Positions 11,388-23,829 of a DNA stretch of 64,000 nt are shown here, one piece after another. The position numbers were made by a program, and so were the translations under genes. The DNA lies in the NCBI GenBank assembly GCA_963691655.1, contig OY829326.1, positions 73,339,235-73,403,234 on the forward strand, given 5' to 3'. The stretch's first letter is position 1, and each line of letters opens with the position of its first letter. The stretch comes from Toxonevra muliebris. Lineage: Eukaryota > Arthropoda > Insecta > Diptera > Pallopteridae. The notes below the pieces were generated by a model that saw only the letters and a program-made list of their open reading frames with translations, had not been told where the DNA came from and searched no databases.

Positions 11388-13130
11388 ATAGTAAAATTTT
11401 GGTCTATCAAGGTTTAATTTTTTGGAAAAGTTTGCTATACTCAGAGCCAACTTTTCAATGAATTTTATTTTTATTTTCTTCTATAAAAATATATTATATA
11501 TGACCACGAGGTTTTGTCAATAATTTTCAATAAATTTTTATGGGATGAATATGAATCCGAGGACAGAGTTTTCCGAACACCTCAGGCCAGAAAACTGAGG
11601 TAATAGGAACCTAAAGTTACGCAAAAATTCCTTTCTTGTGAAATACACAATTTGAACCATTCTTACCCTTTAAATTCTTGATTTTCAACGCTCCAAAACC
11701 TATGTAAAGTCGGTTGTCAGAACTAGCTCACATAAACTGTATCGGTCAGTGATTTTTCTAATACAAATAATTTTTGTAAACAAATTGGACTAAGTTAGTT
11801 TCGACCTTTTCGATGAAGAAATTTTTCCTTTAAATATTTCCAACGGAGATAAAGAGTATATTGCAGAATGAAAAATTAAAGTTTTGTATTTGAAAGCCTT
11901 ATTTCTATTTAAAACTTAGATGGTTTCGGCCTATACCACCCCTCCTCTTTCTCTGGAGCTGCTAATTCGCACTAAATATTGAATTAGAAGCAAACAGAGA
12001 AAGGCAGCAATAGCAGCAATGCCTTCAGCTTTTATTACTAAACACTTCAAATGCTACATGCTGTTGTTAAAGAAACTACTGGGGCGAAGGCTATTAGATA
12101 CTGAGGGCAACTAGTAAAAAGGGTTGACGAGCGCACCAAATTACACGGAGAGACGTGTGTTGAGCTCAGATACAACATTGTGAGTTGCGGTGAATAAGAT
12201 AAGCCAGGATAGTTTCCAAACAATATGTAAGAAATAGTTAAGTATCATATATAGCAACTAATTGATAAGAACTACTAAAGAAGCTATAAAAGATCCTAAA
12301 AATGAAATGCCATACTTTAATAAATGTGATTAGTTCATTTATCGGCGAGACCTACAAAGATATAATTTTTTCAATTGTCAAAAGTATCAAGGAATTTCGT
12401 GGAAATATCTTTAGCCTAGTGTGTTTTTTAATTCGTGTGTCTTTCAAAATTTTCTAAAAAATATGTAGTCAAAATAACTGTATTTTACAAACGTCTGCCT
12501 CTTCCTCCGTGTTTGTAGCTGTGTCTATGGATGTATGCAAATACCCCTCCCCCCAAAATGTCAAAAAACTGATTAAAATTTTATTAAGTTATCAAAAATT
12601 CTATAAAAAAAAAATTTGCCCTATTCGCCAACAAAATGTCCACCAATCACTCATTGTTTGCTTATCTGTTCGTCCACCCAGTGACACCCACGCAATTGCA
12701 ATAAATTGCTAAAATTAAAAATAGTCTTCTTCCCCCATTGACCAACAAAATTTAACATTGACCTAAACATTTGGGATGGAATTTCCGCAGGTGATCGCGA
12801 GCGAGGCCAATGTAATTAGCCAATTCGCCACAACAAAAAACATTCGTTGACAGTTTCGACAGTTTGGCTGCTGTTGCTCTTGCAAAAGTCAACGACTGAA
12901 TTATAGCCGATGATATAATTTCGTGATGCTGTATATTTAAATTTAATTTGAACAGCTGTAATTAATATAAAAATTTATATTTTCACTTTTTCCTCTGTTT
13001 TGAAATTTTTTTATTTTTTTTTTTGTTGGTAATTTCAGTTTTATTGAACTCTTTTGAAAAGCATATTGAACTCAAATGAAAAAAAAAATGAAATAAAATT
13101 TAAAAACATTACTGCAAGGGCATAATCGCG
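11388..13130. other. Non-coding DNA upstream of E75A
   Basis: No gene is recognised. The stretch at about 11920-12220 is less AT-rich (GCTCAGATACAACATTG and neighbours) and may be an old transposon remnant, but no domain or terminal repeat identifies it. Confidence 0.4.
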
Positions 13131-13260
13131 TTGCAAAAAGTACAATAACCGCGTTCAGTGAATCGAGTGAAGAATTTCATTGCATGAGAGCAAGAGCAAG
13201 AGCGAGAGAGAGAGGAGGGAGAGCGCAGCGCGTAAACCAACATTATTTTCAGTACTCAAA
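13131..13260 (+). promoter_or_regulatory. GAGA-rich patch (possible GAGA-factor element)
   Basis: A GC-enriched island in AT-rich DNA holds GAGAG/GAGCG repeats (13186-13222), preceded by CGCGTTCAGTGAATCGAG and followed by GCGCAGCGCG. Clustered GAGAG is the known binding sequence of the GAGA factor (Trl) at fly promoters and Polycomb elements. That it acts on E75 is inference; it might equally be a simple-sequence tract. Confidence 0.35.
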
Positions 13261-16200
13261 GTCATTGCATATACATACATATGTATGTATGTAGGTAGAT
13301 AGGCCTAAGAGTTAACCAAGTGGTTGAAACTGAAGATTTAAGCTTATAATTTCCTTAGCAGCTGTTCATAAGCGACTAGTTTGACTATATTCTTTGTAGA
13401 TTTGTTCTGAAATTATAATCCTCATCATTTCCTTAAATTCTAGCTTAAATATGGTATTACCTCATATGCGCTAAAACTAGCTTAGAGGGTAACTAAATTA
13501 TCAAGTATTATGTCACATTAGCGACTCTCGCTTTCAGATCATTGACTCTAATAATTCTTTTCGAGGTTAAAGATTATGGCAACACGTTTCGATTTCGAGT
13601 TGGTTGTTTTGTTGTTCTGTTTTTTTATTAGTATTTAGAGCAATAGGCTAGAGATACTAGTGCCTAACTCTATCCATTTTGCTGATATTCATTACACTTA
13701 TGCGAGAAATCAGAGGTTTTGAAAGAGGGTAGGGGTGTATGTCTTTTTACCCTTCAAAAAGGATTTAATTCACATAAAAGTTTCATATGCTTTCAATTAT
13801 ACTTATGAGGAAATGCAAAATTTTATTTCTAAAAACCGCACTCCCTTGAATCCAATCGTGATTTCACCATTACGGCATTGACTTTTATCAGCATAAAATA
13901 ATTCACACAATGAACCGCAGTGATGACGATGACCTCGAAGTAAAAGTACCTGCCATTTTTTTTTTTTTGATATATTTATTTTATTATTATTATTATTTAT
14001 TTTTTTTTTTTGTTGGAAAATTGAGGGTGTTTTTTGCTTTTTCTATGTTTTTAATATGTATAGCTTTCGATTTATCTAAACATTAGGAATGATAATTTTT
14101 CTCAATTGCCACCACTACCACCACCGCTATCAGTAACAGCAGCAACAACCAACGCCATCGTCTCTATTGCTGCTATTGAGCGAGTACTCACACCTACTCA
14201 TACATTTGTACATATGAGTGTGTGTGTGTATCTAATCATAGGCAATGCTCATGCTCGTGGTGCTTACTCATTTTTTTATCTTTAATATAACCCAGTAGTA
14301 AATTGAAAGAATAAAAACCAATGATGGGATGTGGAAAGTCATAAAATTTCAATAATTTTGTTAACTAGCCCTATTCTCGTTTTGCAATAAAGTTGGTTTC
14401 AAACGCTTCATAAACGCCACTGTTAATCCTTTTTTTCACACTGACTAAATTACATCAAATAGAAGTGGTTACTTCCAAGGCCTTCAAAAGCAGCTCTTTT
14501 CAGGGCATTCTTCTCTCTCTTCTCAATTTTCTTCTTCTTTAGAACATTTATTTTATTTAAATATATTTTTTAATTGTTTGGGTTTTTTGTAAGGCAAGTA
14601 GCCTTTTTGAATTGCTCTCATTAAATTATTAAAATTTAGGCTAATCTATTGAGTTTTTTTTTACCTTCTCAGGAGAATGTGTACTTCCAGTAGTAGGAGA
14701 AAATCGAGATGTTGATTTTCGTGTTTAGGAGTCTGAAATTTTTAGATGTCCAGGTTTAGCCGTACGCGATGTACACATATTTTTACAAAAAAACGTTCAG
14801 GAAGCTTTAAAATACTCCGACTTACACAAAATGTGTCTCTATCGACAGCGGAAGGTTTTATCTACATAAAAAATTTGTTTTTACACATTTTTTTATTATT
14901 TAGTAATTTTAATAATTTTTTTAAATTGACGACATAAAAAAAAAGAGAGCACAAAAAAAAAGTGAGGCTGTCCCATAAAAGTCACAATAGTTTCGACGGT
15001 TATACTTAGATAGTAACAAAATAAATTCCAAACGATAGAGGAAAAAACAACAAAGACGTCAATATCAAAATTGTTTGGTTGACATTTAAATCAAAGTCAG
15101 GAAAAATGTTCAAATTCATGTACACATATGTATACGAAAATCCTGAGAGGGTTAAATAAATTCAAAAGAATTTTTATGCTGAAAATTTGACAATGCAGCT
15201 TTAGGAGAAGTACAAATTTTGATGTCAATTGTCCTGAAAAGTTTCTGAAATATATCTCTTTATCTAAAAAGTTCAGATTTTTAGGCATTCATAACATTGA
15301 AATTTTGCGTTGTGAAGGTACTGGCATAATCTTTCGAATCACGTATGTAATTTTAAATCCAATTGCATAATATTTGTAAATATAACTATTTTACTAAAAA
15401 ATATAATTTTCGTATATATTCTAAGGTTATTTTTTTTTGTTTTTTTTTTTTTTTTTGTAACTGGTAAAATACTTTTTGTTTAATTTTGCCTGTTTTATGC
15501 ATCAAATGTTATACTTTTTTAAACTATACATGTTGAAGTTGTCCTCGGCGCATGTTCTTAATATTGCCGAATTTATCTCTATGTTTGAATATAAACTAAC
15601 AATTTTGATGAACTTTTAGAACCAACTGCAAATATATCTATGCGGGAGGAAGCGGGGAAAATATTTTAAAATCCATGTATGAAGTAGAACTAAAAACTTC
15701 CCCTGTAAGGCAATCCATTCTAATGTTCAAATACCAATTGAGGAAATATAACAAAAAATATATTCACATTTGGCACAGTAAATTGTACTACAATTGCTAA
15801 TAAACTACGATTTTAAATAACGATAAATAACCATTTTCCCACTGGGAGTAATGTGTATACAAAATAACAACAACAAACCATTATTTAACCGTGAATTCTC
15901 ACGCACAATTTATTAAAATATACCAACTCAAACACACACACACACTGTAATTGTATTAAATGCACACTATTTTTCTCTCTCTCTTTGTATCGTAGAGAGC
16001 GCACCACTATTCTACTTTCAGTTATAACAAGTACCAATTGTGATCGCTGAATTATGCCTTGTGTTTCTCTCTTTCAACATATTATTATGTGGTTTTGTTT
16101 TCACTGTTGATTTCGCTGTTTTTTTTTTATTTTTGTTCGTTGGTTGGTAATAAAATACACGAAAATTAATTTTCAAGAGCACGTGAGCATGAATAATGAA

Positions 16201-16380
16201 AGACACATTCACTCTCTTTCTCTCTCTCCTTAATTTAATTTTCAGTTATACTTTAACTTTGTTTTGCTCGCCCATATGCTATAATTCACTTACTTACTCA
16301 TTCACTGTGTATAGAGAAAGAGAGTATATGAATCTCTTGCCGCTAAGTTATCATGAGTGTAGCGTATCATATCGTGAGTG
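13261..16380. other. AT-rich non-coding DNA between GAGA patch and E75A promoter
   Basis: Microsatellites and homopolymers dominate: a palindromic TACATACATATGTATGTATG tract (13273-13292), T/AT runs at 13959-14012, GT near 14219, T-rich 15428-15456, CA near 15932, CT near 15972 and 16208. No coding region is supportable. Confidence 0.5.
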
Positions 16381-16479
16381 TGTGTGCGCGTGTATAACCC
16401 AGGGTCGTTTTTAACGCTCCAGCATTGTGTGAGTTGACTTCAATGTCTGTCTGCCTGCCTGCCTTGTCTTCAACGGGCG

Positions 16480-16560
16480 CGAACAAGATCCAACGTTCAT
16501 GTTGATTTTCCTTTCATTGACAAACTGCGCTTCGTTCGGAGCAGATCGATTTTTCGGAAC
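16480..16560 (+). promoter_or_regulatory. Eip75B: Candidate E75A core promoter (Inr + DPE)
   Basis: About 740 bp before the E75A start codon the base composition rises locally (about 16380-16570). TTTCATTG at 16512-16519 resembles a fly initiator, with A+1 at 16516. Exactly 28 nt downstream is AGATCG (16543-16548), which matches the known DPE consensus at five of six positions. No TATA box is evident. The arrangement is the one expected of a TATA-less, DPE-type fly promoter, but both motifs are short and degenerate. Confidence 0.35.
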
Positions 16561-17256
16561 GTGTGGCGGTTGGACAAAAAATTTTTAATTTAATTGTTAC
16601 TTGAATATAAAATATAATATATTTAAATAAAAATAATAAACAGCTACAAAAAAAAAGAAATCACCGTGATTTTACCTTGTCATTATAAAGAGTTAAAGTG
16701 ACACTTTTAATGCCTAATGTTTTTAAAGGAAACATGCAGGTTTCAAAATATAAAAACGTGATTTCAGTGAATCATAATACATTCAAACACACATACATAC
16801 AGAAAAAATACATGAATGAATCAGTTCTGAATGAAACAGAGTCAGAGTTTCAATTAAAAGTTCAAAACGTGAAAAAAAATTTGAGGAAAATTTATTAATT
16901 AAAAAAAAAAAAAATAAGAAAATTCTAAGAATTTGTGTTTAAGCATTAAAGTATAGTGGCTTTTTTAATTAATAGCTGCTTTTATTCTACAAAAATTAAA
17001 TCGCAATAAAAAAACAAAAATTTAAACCTTAAGGGATACGTTTTAAAATATTCAAAGAAAAATTCCATTGTTTGTGTTTTTGTAGTGATTATAAATAAAC
17101 AAAATAAAAAAGGTTGTTGTTGATATAAGTAATTTAATTTAAACAAATAAATATGAATGTTTACAATTTATGAATTCATAAAATCCAATACCCAATCAAA
17201 TAGCAAACATACGCTCTCATAAATAAATACTTCCCTCTTAGAATCTTAAGCACAAT
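16516..17256 (+). other. Eip75B: Probable E75A 5' leader with upstream ORF
   Basis: If transcription starts near 16516, an A-rich leader of about 740 nt precedes the coding region. It contains upstream ATGs, including a 66-codon frame (16698-16898) with no recognisable domain. That frame closes well before the main start and could damp translation of E75A. An intron within the leader cannot be excluded, and the leader boundary is inferred. Confidence 0.4.
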
Positions 17257-17742
17257 ATGAAAATGCTGATGTCCGCTGATAGTTCCGACTGTCGCCCGAG
17301 CAGTAGCCACAGTGATGTCACAACGACAAAAACAATTGTATCAACTGTCAGTAGCAATAGCAACAACCATTCAGTATCAGCAATACAACAACAATGTCAA
17401 AATACATTAATAAATACCAATAGTTCAAGTGCGAAAACCTCAGTGATTTGCATGCCACCCTTGCATATTGAACAGCAGCAACAAGTTAATGCTGCTGTTG
17501 CCACAAGTACAACGCCAGCAACGCATATCGTTGTTAATGGACGTTCACATTTAGAGAATGCTTTAAAATTACCCCCAAATACAAGTGTCTCTACATACTA
17601 TCAAAATACTGCAAAATTAATGCAAGCAAATTCGTCAAATACATCCTCAACAACAACAACCAATTCCAATATGAATCAAGTGGCGCATGAGCAGCATGCT
17701 CAACAGCATCAGCAACATCAGCACCACCTTCAACAGCAACAG

Positions 17743-17776
<34 letters not shown>

Positions 17777-18520
17777 AACACCACCCCCAACAAGCTTGTG
17801 TTATCTTTCAAGCACCTTCACAATCAAATCGTGTAATCGGTTATTTAAACGCGTCTTCGTCCTCTTCGTCCTTGTTATCGTCATCGACTTCCAATAATGT
17901 TGCCTGCCTGCCTGTCACAGAAATGGATACTGTGCCCACAGGCTCAGCGGCAGCAGCATCATCGTCGTCCTCATCTTCGAATGCGCGTAAAATTCCACAC
18001 AGCAATGTCATTTATGTGAATAAAACTACATGCAATATTAATAACAATACCGTGGTAGTCCAAACTTCCGGAACTGGCTCAGGCTCTTCTGGCATTGTTG
18101 CTGCCTCACATTTATCACAGGCACTACAAAATAATAACAATAACAGCAACAATAATAATAGTATTAACGGATCATATACAATATCATCCAACAATAATAA
18201 TAATCACAATCATAATAATATGAATAATAATAATAATAACAATCACAGTGTTGTGAGCACCAGTGATATATCATCACTTGTTCCCTATGACAATTACACT
18301 GCATATCAGCAGCACCAACATCATCAGCATCAACAGCAACAGCATAGCATTTATCAACAGCATATTGCTAACAATAATAATTCCGTCAATAACAATTGCG
18401 GTACTGTTGTTATTGTTGCTGCCGATTCACGCCCACAAACTCCGGATTATATTAAATCTTACCCGGTTATGGATACAACTGTTGCCAGTTCGGTTAAGGG
18501 TGAACCCGAATTGAATATTG
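17257..18520 (+). CDS. Eip75B: Eip75B / E75A, A-isoform first coding exon (A0)
   Basis: This exon encodes the isoform-specific N-terminus (A/B region) of the ecdysone-induced nuclear receptor E75A, a haem-binding Rev-erb/NR1D-type transcription factor of the moulting cascade. It codes 421 residues plus one base. Blocks matching Drosophila E75A as I remember it: MLMSADSSD (3-11), AKTSVIC (59-65), GRSHLENALKLPPNTSVS (95-112), DTVPTG (224-229), IPHSNVIYV (246-254), ADSRPQTPDYIKSYPV (389-404) and the exon end VKGEPELNI. Between them lie low-complexity insertions: a Gln run (159-174), Ser runs (about 200-211 and 235-241) and an Asn/His-rich stretch (292-330). Starts at 17257 (MKMLM) or 17263 (MLM) are both possible; both have A at -3, and the second matches the Drosophila start. 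The exon ends after 18520 at a GTAAAT donor, leaving one base (G) that pairs with the next exon. VKGE (413-416) fits a SUMO-acceptor motif, inference only. Confidence 0.95.
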
Positions 18521-18949
18521 GTAAATATGATTTTTTTTTCTCTGTCTGTAATAGTTTAGTATTGGATTAAAAGATCCTGCTGAGCTTGAGAGGCCTAATA
18601 TTTTTAATCTAAACTGATTTTATGAAAGTTTTTTTATTTTGAATTTATTAATATAAAAATACTTAATATCATAAACTTACTTATATTGTACGATTGTAGG
18701 AAAGAATTTTCTAATAAGAAGTTTATAGTAGCATTAGCGTAAACTTTGCTGTTTATTTTTTCTCCTCTGGCTCTATGAAAAACCCTGTGGGGTGGTTTCT
18801 TTTACGACATTCTTGAGGGTGCTAGTTCAAGTCTTGGCGACAAATACATATCTGTAAATACCTCAATTAAAAATATTAGTGATCGTGACAGTTGTGAGCA
18901 ATACTGACTTAACTCTTATCTTCCTTTTATTTTCGATTTGTCACAAGCG

Positions 18950-19840
18950 TTTTTTCGTATTATAAATAAAACTTATGCAGTGAGTTTTATTTTTTCTTGT
19001 AAATTAATGATTATTTTGTACATTATGATTTTCGTTTACACTTAAGCGGAGAGTTTTATATTTACAAAAATTATTTCGCGAATTATTTTGTATTTTGTAC
19101 ATAAAACTAGTGAGTTTTATTTTTCACTCAGAAGCAAAAAAAAAATATATATTTATTTAATAATTTAATCATTAGCTTGAAAGTTTTATTTTTCACTCAT
19201 TAAATATAACTCATGTCGTGCTATTTTTTCTTCTTGTTACTTAATGGTTATTTAGAGAGGGCTTTTTTTCGCTCACTAAATGAAATTTGTGCTGGAAATT
19301 TATTTTTCGCTTATGTTGTGAGTTTTTCATTTTCTAGAAATTTAATGGTTATTTGTAAATTTTATTTTTCACTCAATAAAAAAAGCTTACAATTTAAGTT
19401 TTATTTTTCGTTTACGAAATAAAACATATGGGCTTATTTTTTTGCTCACTAAATAAAATTTATATTCTGAGTTTTATTTCTCTTTTGCGATTTAATCATT
19501 TTTTAGAGAATTTTATTTTTTGCACATAAAAGAAAACTTATATGGAGGAAAGGAAGGGTGGGGGAGTATTTTCTGCTTTTATAATATATAATTTATATAA
19601 AAGTTATTTCAGTTTTTTCACTTACCAAATAAAAGTCAAAGGTTGAGTTTTATTTTTTTTCTGGTCTTGTGCTTTTATTTTCATTTTTCACTTACTGAGC
19701 AAAATTTATTTAGGTATTGAGTTTTCGGTTTGTCTTGTAATTTAATGATTATTTTGTAATATTTATTTTCTGAGTTTTATTTCATGAGTTTTATTTTTGG
19801 CTCACTAAATAAATCTTATGCATTGAGTTTTATTTTTTTA
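18950..19840. repeat. Degenerate tandem array, AATAAAA...GAGTTTTATTTTTC type
   Basis: Many imperfect copies of AAATAAAACTTATG followed by GTGAGTTTTATTTTTCACTC recur with variable spacing, each copy bringing GAGTTTTATTTTT next to a partial complement (AATAAAAC). The array starts about 430 bp after the A0 donor. AT content is very high and no reading frame is meaningful. Confidence 0.7.
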
Positions 19841-22428
19841 ATGCCTTACTCTTTGTATCTCCACAAAGATTGATCTTAATGAGCTACCGCTTTCATTCCT
19901 TCTACTCACCTCTCGCTACCCCTTGACTTCCATCTTCCCTGCTTCGGGAAAAATTAAACCAAAAAATTTAACAAAACTCATCGCTTTCAAAGATTAAAAT
20001 AGCAGAATTTTTATTGTAGAAAAAAACTAAAATGTCTCTCAAACTGTTTTCTAAACAATAAAATAATCACTAATTAATAGCTTAAAATAAATAGAAACTT
20101 GCACAGCATTAAAAACTAATTAATTTCAACCATCAGCGTATCTTTCAGTATCTTTCAAACTGTAACATCTCTATATTTAGCGCTATTATCTCATTAATCA
20201 TTTTTATCATAAACAAAAACCAAAAAACTCATACGTGTTAAATTCAATTCAATTCAATACCAATAACTTAAGTTATATTGACCCCTTCATTATCATTCAC
20301 CATCATCAACTTCACAACCGCCACCTATCAATACCAAAACTTATTTATAAATGCTGATTATGCTAAGCAGCAAGTATTTAGTTGACGACCATGTTACTGC
20401 AAACAGCTTCCGCATTGAGTCCGACTGAGTTTAATGAGCCTGATATTAAACTGAGTTGCACGGCACGCATATTAGTTAAAGTGTTGAGCAATGACACAAT
20501 CGTCTCAACATTGTAAATCTTCACTTTTCACAAACAAAAGAGATCAGTTTGTGTTGTATGTGAAAATGTATGAAAATTAACATAAAACAGTTCAAAATTC
20601 AACACATTAAATAGTTAATAAAAAAAGTTCATTAACATAACGCATGATGACGATGTCCAACCTCAACATAATCATCATCAACGCTATTGTGTTGGTGATC
20701 GTCATTTTCAATTAGTAAAACAAACATGTGCGTATTGTTGAACAAACATGTGCTTGAATACTTAAAACATTCAAGCAGCCAGTCAGTCAGTCATTCAGTT
20801 AATCAGTCAGTTAGCCATTCGCTAACGCAGCTTCCCACCTTATGTATATCTTGCACACACGCAAAAAAAAAAAAAAAACAGCTGATCTTATGCTTCAAAT
20901 TTCAAAAATATCTAACAAATTTTGATGGCCATACATTTCGGTGAGCTCAGTTTAACAGAGTTTAAAGTTAAGGTTATTTTAGTGGCGATTTCCGTTGCGG
21001 GTGTCAGAAATTGTAGGTACCTGAGTTGTTGCTTAGGTAACAAGCAGCACCAAATACAATAGCAACAAATCAGCTATCGAAAATACTTGTAGCTAAGGCA
21101 GGAAACGTTTGATCGTAAAGCTCGGCTATGTTTTTATACTCTGTTGAATCACTTTATAGAACCTTGATCTTTAATTAGCATTTTCTGTTTGTTGTTGTTG
21201 TTGTTTGTTGTGCGAGTATTTAAGACCTAAGCTTAAAGTTCTTGAAATAATTAAATTAAATAAAAAAAAACACAATGACTAAAGCTTTTAAACATTTGAG
21301 TGGCATAAAAACTAGGCCTATGTCTACGATCACCACACGATCACTAAGCGATCACTTTGAAATCCCCCCCTGGTTTGTGTTAAAAACATAATTAAAAATT
21401 CAAGGTTTCAATCAGAAACAAAAACAAAAAAAAACAAAACAAAAAAACTTTTATCATAATATATGAGTATATTGACTTGAGCGCTGAGATCCACTGATTA
21501 TGAATTAATATTCATAGTTGAGAATAATGTGCGAAACCAGAAAAGGAAATTTTTTTTAGCACCTTTCTAGTCTTATCAATTTCAATTTAAAAATCAACAA
21601 TAACACATTTATCATTCAATAAAATAATTGATATAAAATCATCTAAACAATTTATGGCATCAAGCTTAGGCCTCTCAAGCCTGCTGAGGCAAGGTCATCA
21701 CATAGCCAGCTGTGTCTGCTTCAGACTGCTGTCGTCTCAAGCGAATCAATATCATCATCATCAGCATCTTGTTTTCATATATGATTTGACTGCGGTTCCG
21801 CATTTTTGTGCGCATCTTTTTGTTGTGTGAAAAATTAATTTTTGCCTGTGTTTAAATTCAATTCAATTTCAAGTTTACAGTCTTCACAGTTCATGTGAGT
21901 TCAAATCTCACACTTGATTGAAGTTCATTAATATTTTAATTAACAAAAACAGAAATATTTTAATATAACTGTATCAATGTTATACAAGAAAAGGAAGTTA
22001 ATGCACTTCTGTATTTTTGAATGTCTCGTATTTTTACAATATAACCGGTTTAAAAAGTCATTTCATTTATTTTTTTTTTTTTACTAGATGAGTCAAGCTT
22101 ATTTTTTTATTAACATACAAAGTTCAAAAAATATTATGCCCAATTTTAGGCTGAACTTTTTTTTTTTTTGCAAATTATTTTATGAATTTAAAATCAAGTA
22201 TGAAGTGTTACGAAATAATTTCAATTGGCATTGCAAAGAGTGCATTGATTTTTTGAATGACAAATAAAAATTCGATAGATGCCGTTGAATGCAAAGTTTT
22301 AAAGGCATTGTATTGTTTGAGCTGTGAGAGAAAGATTCTTGTTAGCGTTTTCTGCTAGCAAGAAACTCACAATATTCCTTTCGTGATCAATCATCTATCA
22401 ATGCATATAAAGTTCGTTTTCAGTTGAA
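19841..22428. other. Intron DNA without recognised genes
   Basis: It contains (CAGT)n-like repeats at about 20773-20815, A15 at 20863, GTTGTT tracts near 21190 and poly(T) near 22070. Two less AT-rich stretches (about 20340-20520 and 21655-21830) could be conserved non-coding elements, but nothing in the sequence alone proves it. AGTGCATTGATTT near 22238 is a poor EcRE match. Confidence 0.4.
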
Positions 22429-22432
22429 TTAA

Positions 22433-22951
22433 CCCTTTGACGCCAAAATTATAATAGGGCTTGAGAGAAACCTTTGTTGTGGAATTCTGGTTACTTAGGT
22501 CTTCCACAATCATGACACTAAATTTGTTGCTTCTACATTGATTTGTTTATCCTTTATTAAAGGTTAAAAAAAACATAGCTATGAAGCTGTAGGCAAGTAC
22601 TGGATAATTCCTTTTCTCCAAATTTTTGATTTTCATATTCCCTTATCTTCTATAAACATATCTGATAAAAAACTTTCCGGTTAGTAATAATTTAATGCAT
22701 TATTTCTCAAAAAATATTGCAAAAGATTTTACTAAAAATTTTTGCACTTAGGTTTTTTGCTGGACTTCAAAGACAAAACATTAAAAAAAGATTACTTAAG
22801 CAAAAAATTTCAAATATTCGGCAATTAGCAAACGTGAAGAATACCTAACAGAACCGAATACAAATAGCGTTAATAGTAATATCTGTTAAACATTTAATTT
22901 ATGCCACATAAAAGTGAATGTTATATATATGCAACATTGGGTATAAAAGAG
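22433..22951. mobile_element. Probable piggyBac-like MITE flanked by TTAA
   Basis: The left end, CCCTTTGACGCCAAAAT, and the reverse complement of the right end, CTCTTTTATACCCAATG, are imperfect inverted repeats (CNCTTTNANNCC shared). Each is flanked by TTAA (22429-22432 and 22952-22955). The 519-bp interior is non-coding. Terminus decay makes this weaker than the copies at 4810 and 27493. Confidence 0.45.
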
Positions 22952-23829
22952 TTAATAACACAGTTAGAGACTAAAAGAAGTTCTGACTAGTGATACACCT
23001 TTTGTGAAGTTTATTTTATTTTTCGGATCTCGTTAAAATTCTGAGAAATACAGGAAAATATTCAAAATTTTTTATTTAAGATTTTTGGGCTAAAAAAAGT
23101 TCTAGTCAAGCATTTTCTGAACCGCGTTTTTCATAACCTTTGATTTACTTTTCTTCGGACGCCAGACGCCAATATTAGGATTGTGATCCTTATGAAGGAG
23201 ACGCTGTAGAAAAGGTGCATCACCATCTCTTTTTCAGATCTTGAATTAGTTATTATTGTTAAAAAAAAATAGTTCAATAACAACTAAATCAAAATCTCGG
23301 AATGAAAAAAAACAGCAAACAGGAAAATTTTATTCTAAAATTCATCATTTTGTCAAAATTGAGGAAAACCTTTGTTTGGAAAAAAAAAACATCAGTGAAC
23401 GTATTCTTTCTGATTATAAAGCACTCTCCCTATTGGCACCTTTTTCCTTATAAGATTTGATTTTGGAGATTGATAATGCCTGAGTTAAGATCTGGAATGC
23501 TGTTGCTCTCGCGTAACATAGGGCTGGTATATAAAGACCTTCAAATTATCAATTTAGTTTACTTTTGGGATAAGTGATAGTAATTTTCATGTCACAATTA
23601 GATTTACATTTGTCAAGGGGGAAGGGGAAAGGGAAAAGAGGATGTCTTAGGTCTTTTCATTACTTTCAGTTGGTGTTCTCGATAGCTTGTACAAAACTTA
23701 AGCAGTTTCATCCAAACTTTAAATATGCAGGCATTTGTTATAATCAGGAAAAGATTCAAATTTTAAGTGGGTAAAACCAATCAAATAGGCGTGACAACTT
23801 CCATATTAGTGACATTTTTAAAGAAAATA

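Noticed and set aside
18012..18194. 60-codon minus-strand frame in E75A
   Set aside because: Leu-rich shadow of the Asn-rich coding run of exon A0.
22238..22250. AGTGCATTGATTT as an EcRE
   Set aside because: Second half site deviates at two positions; within chance expectation.
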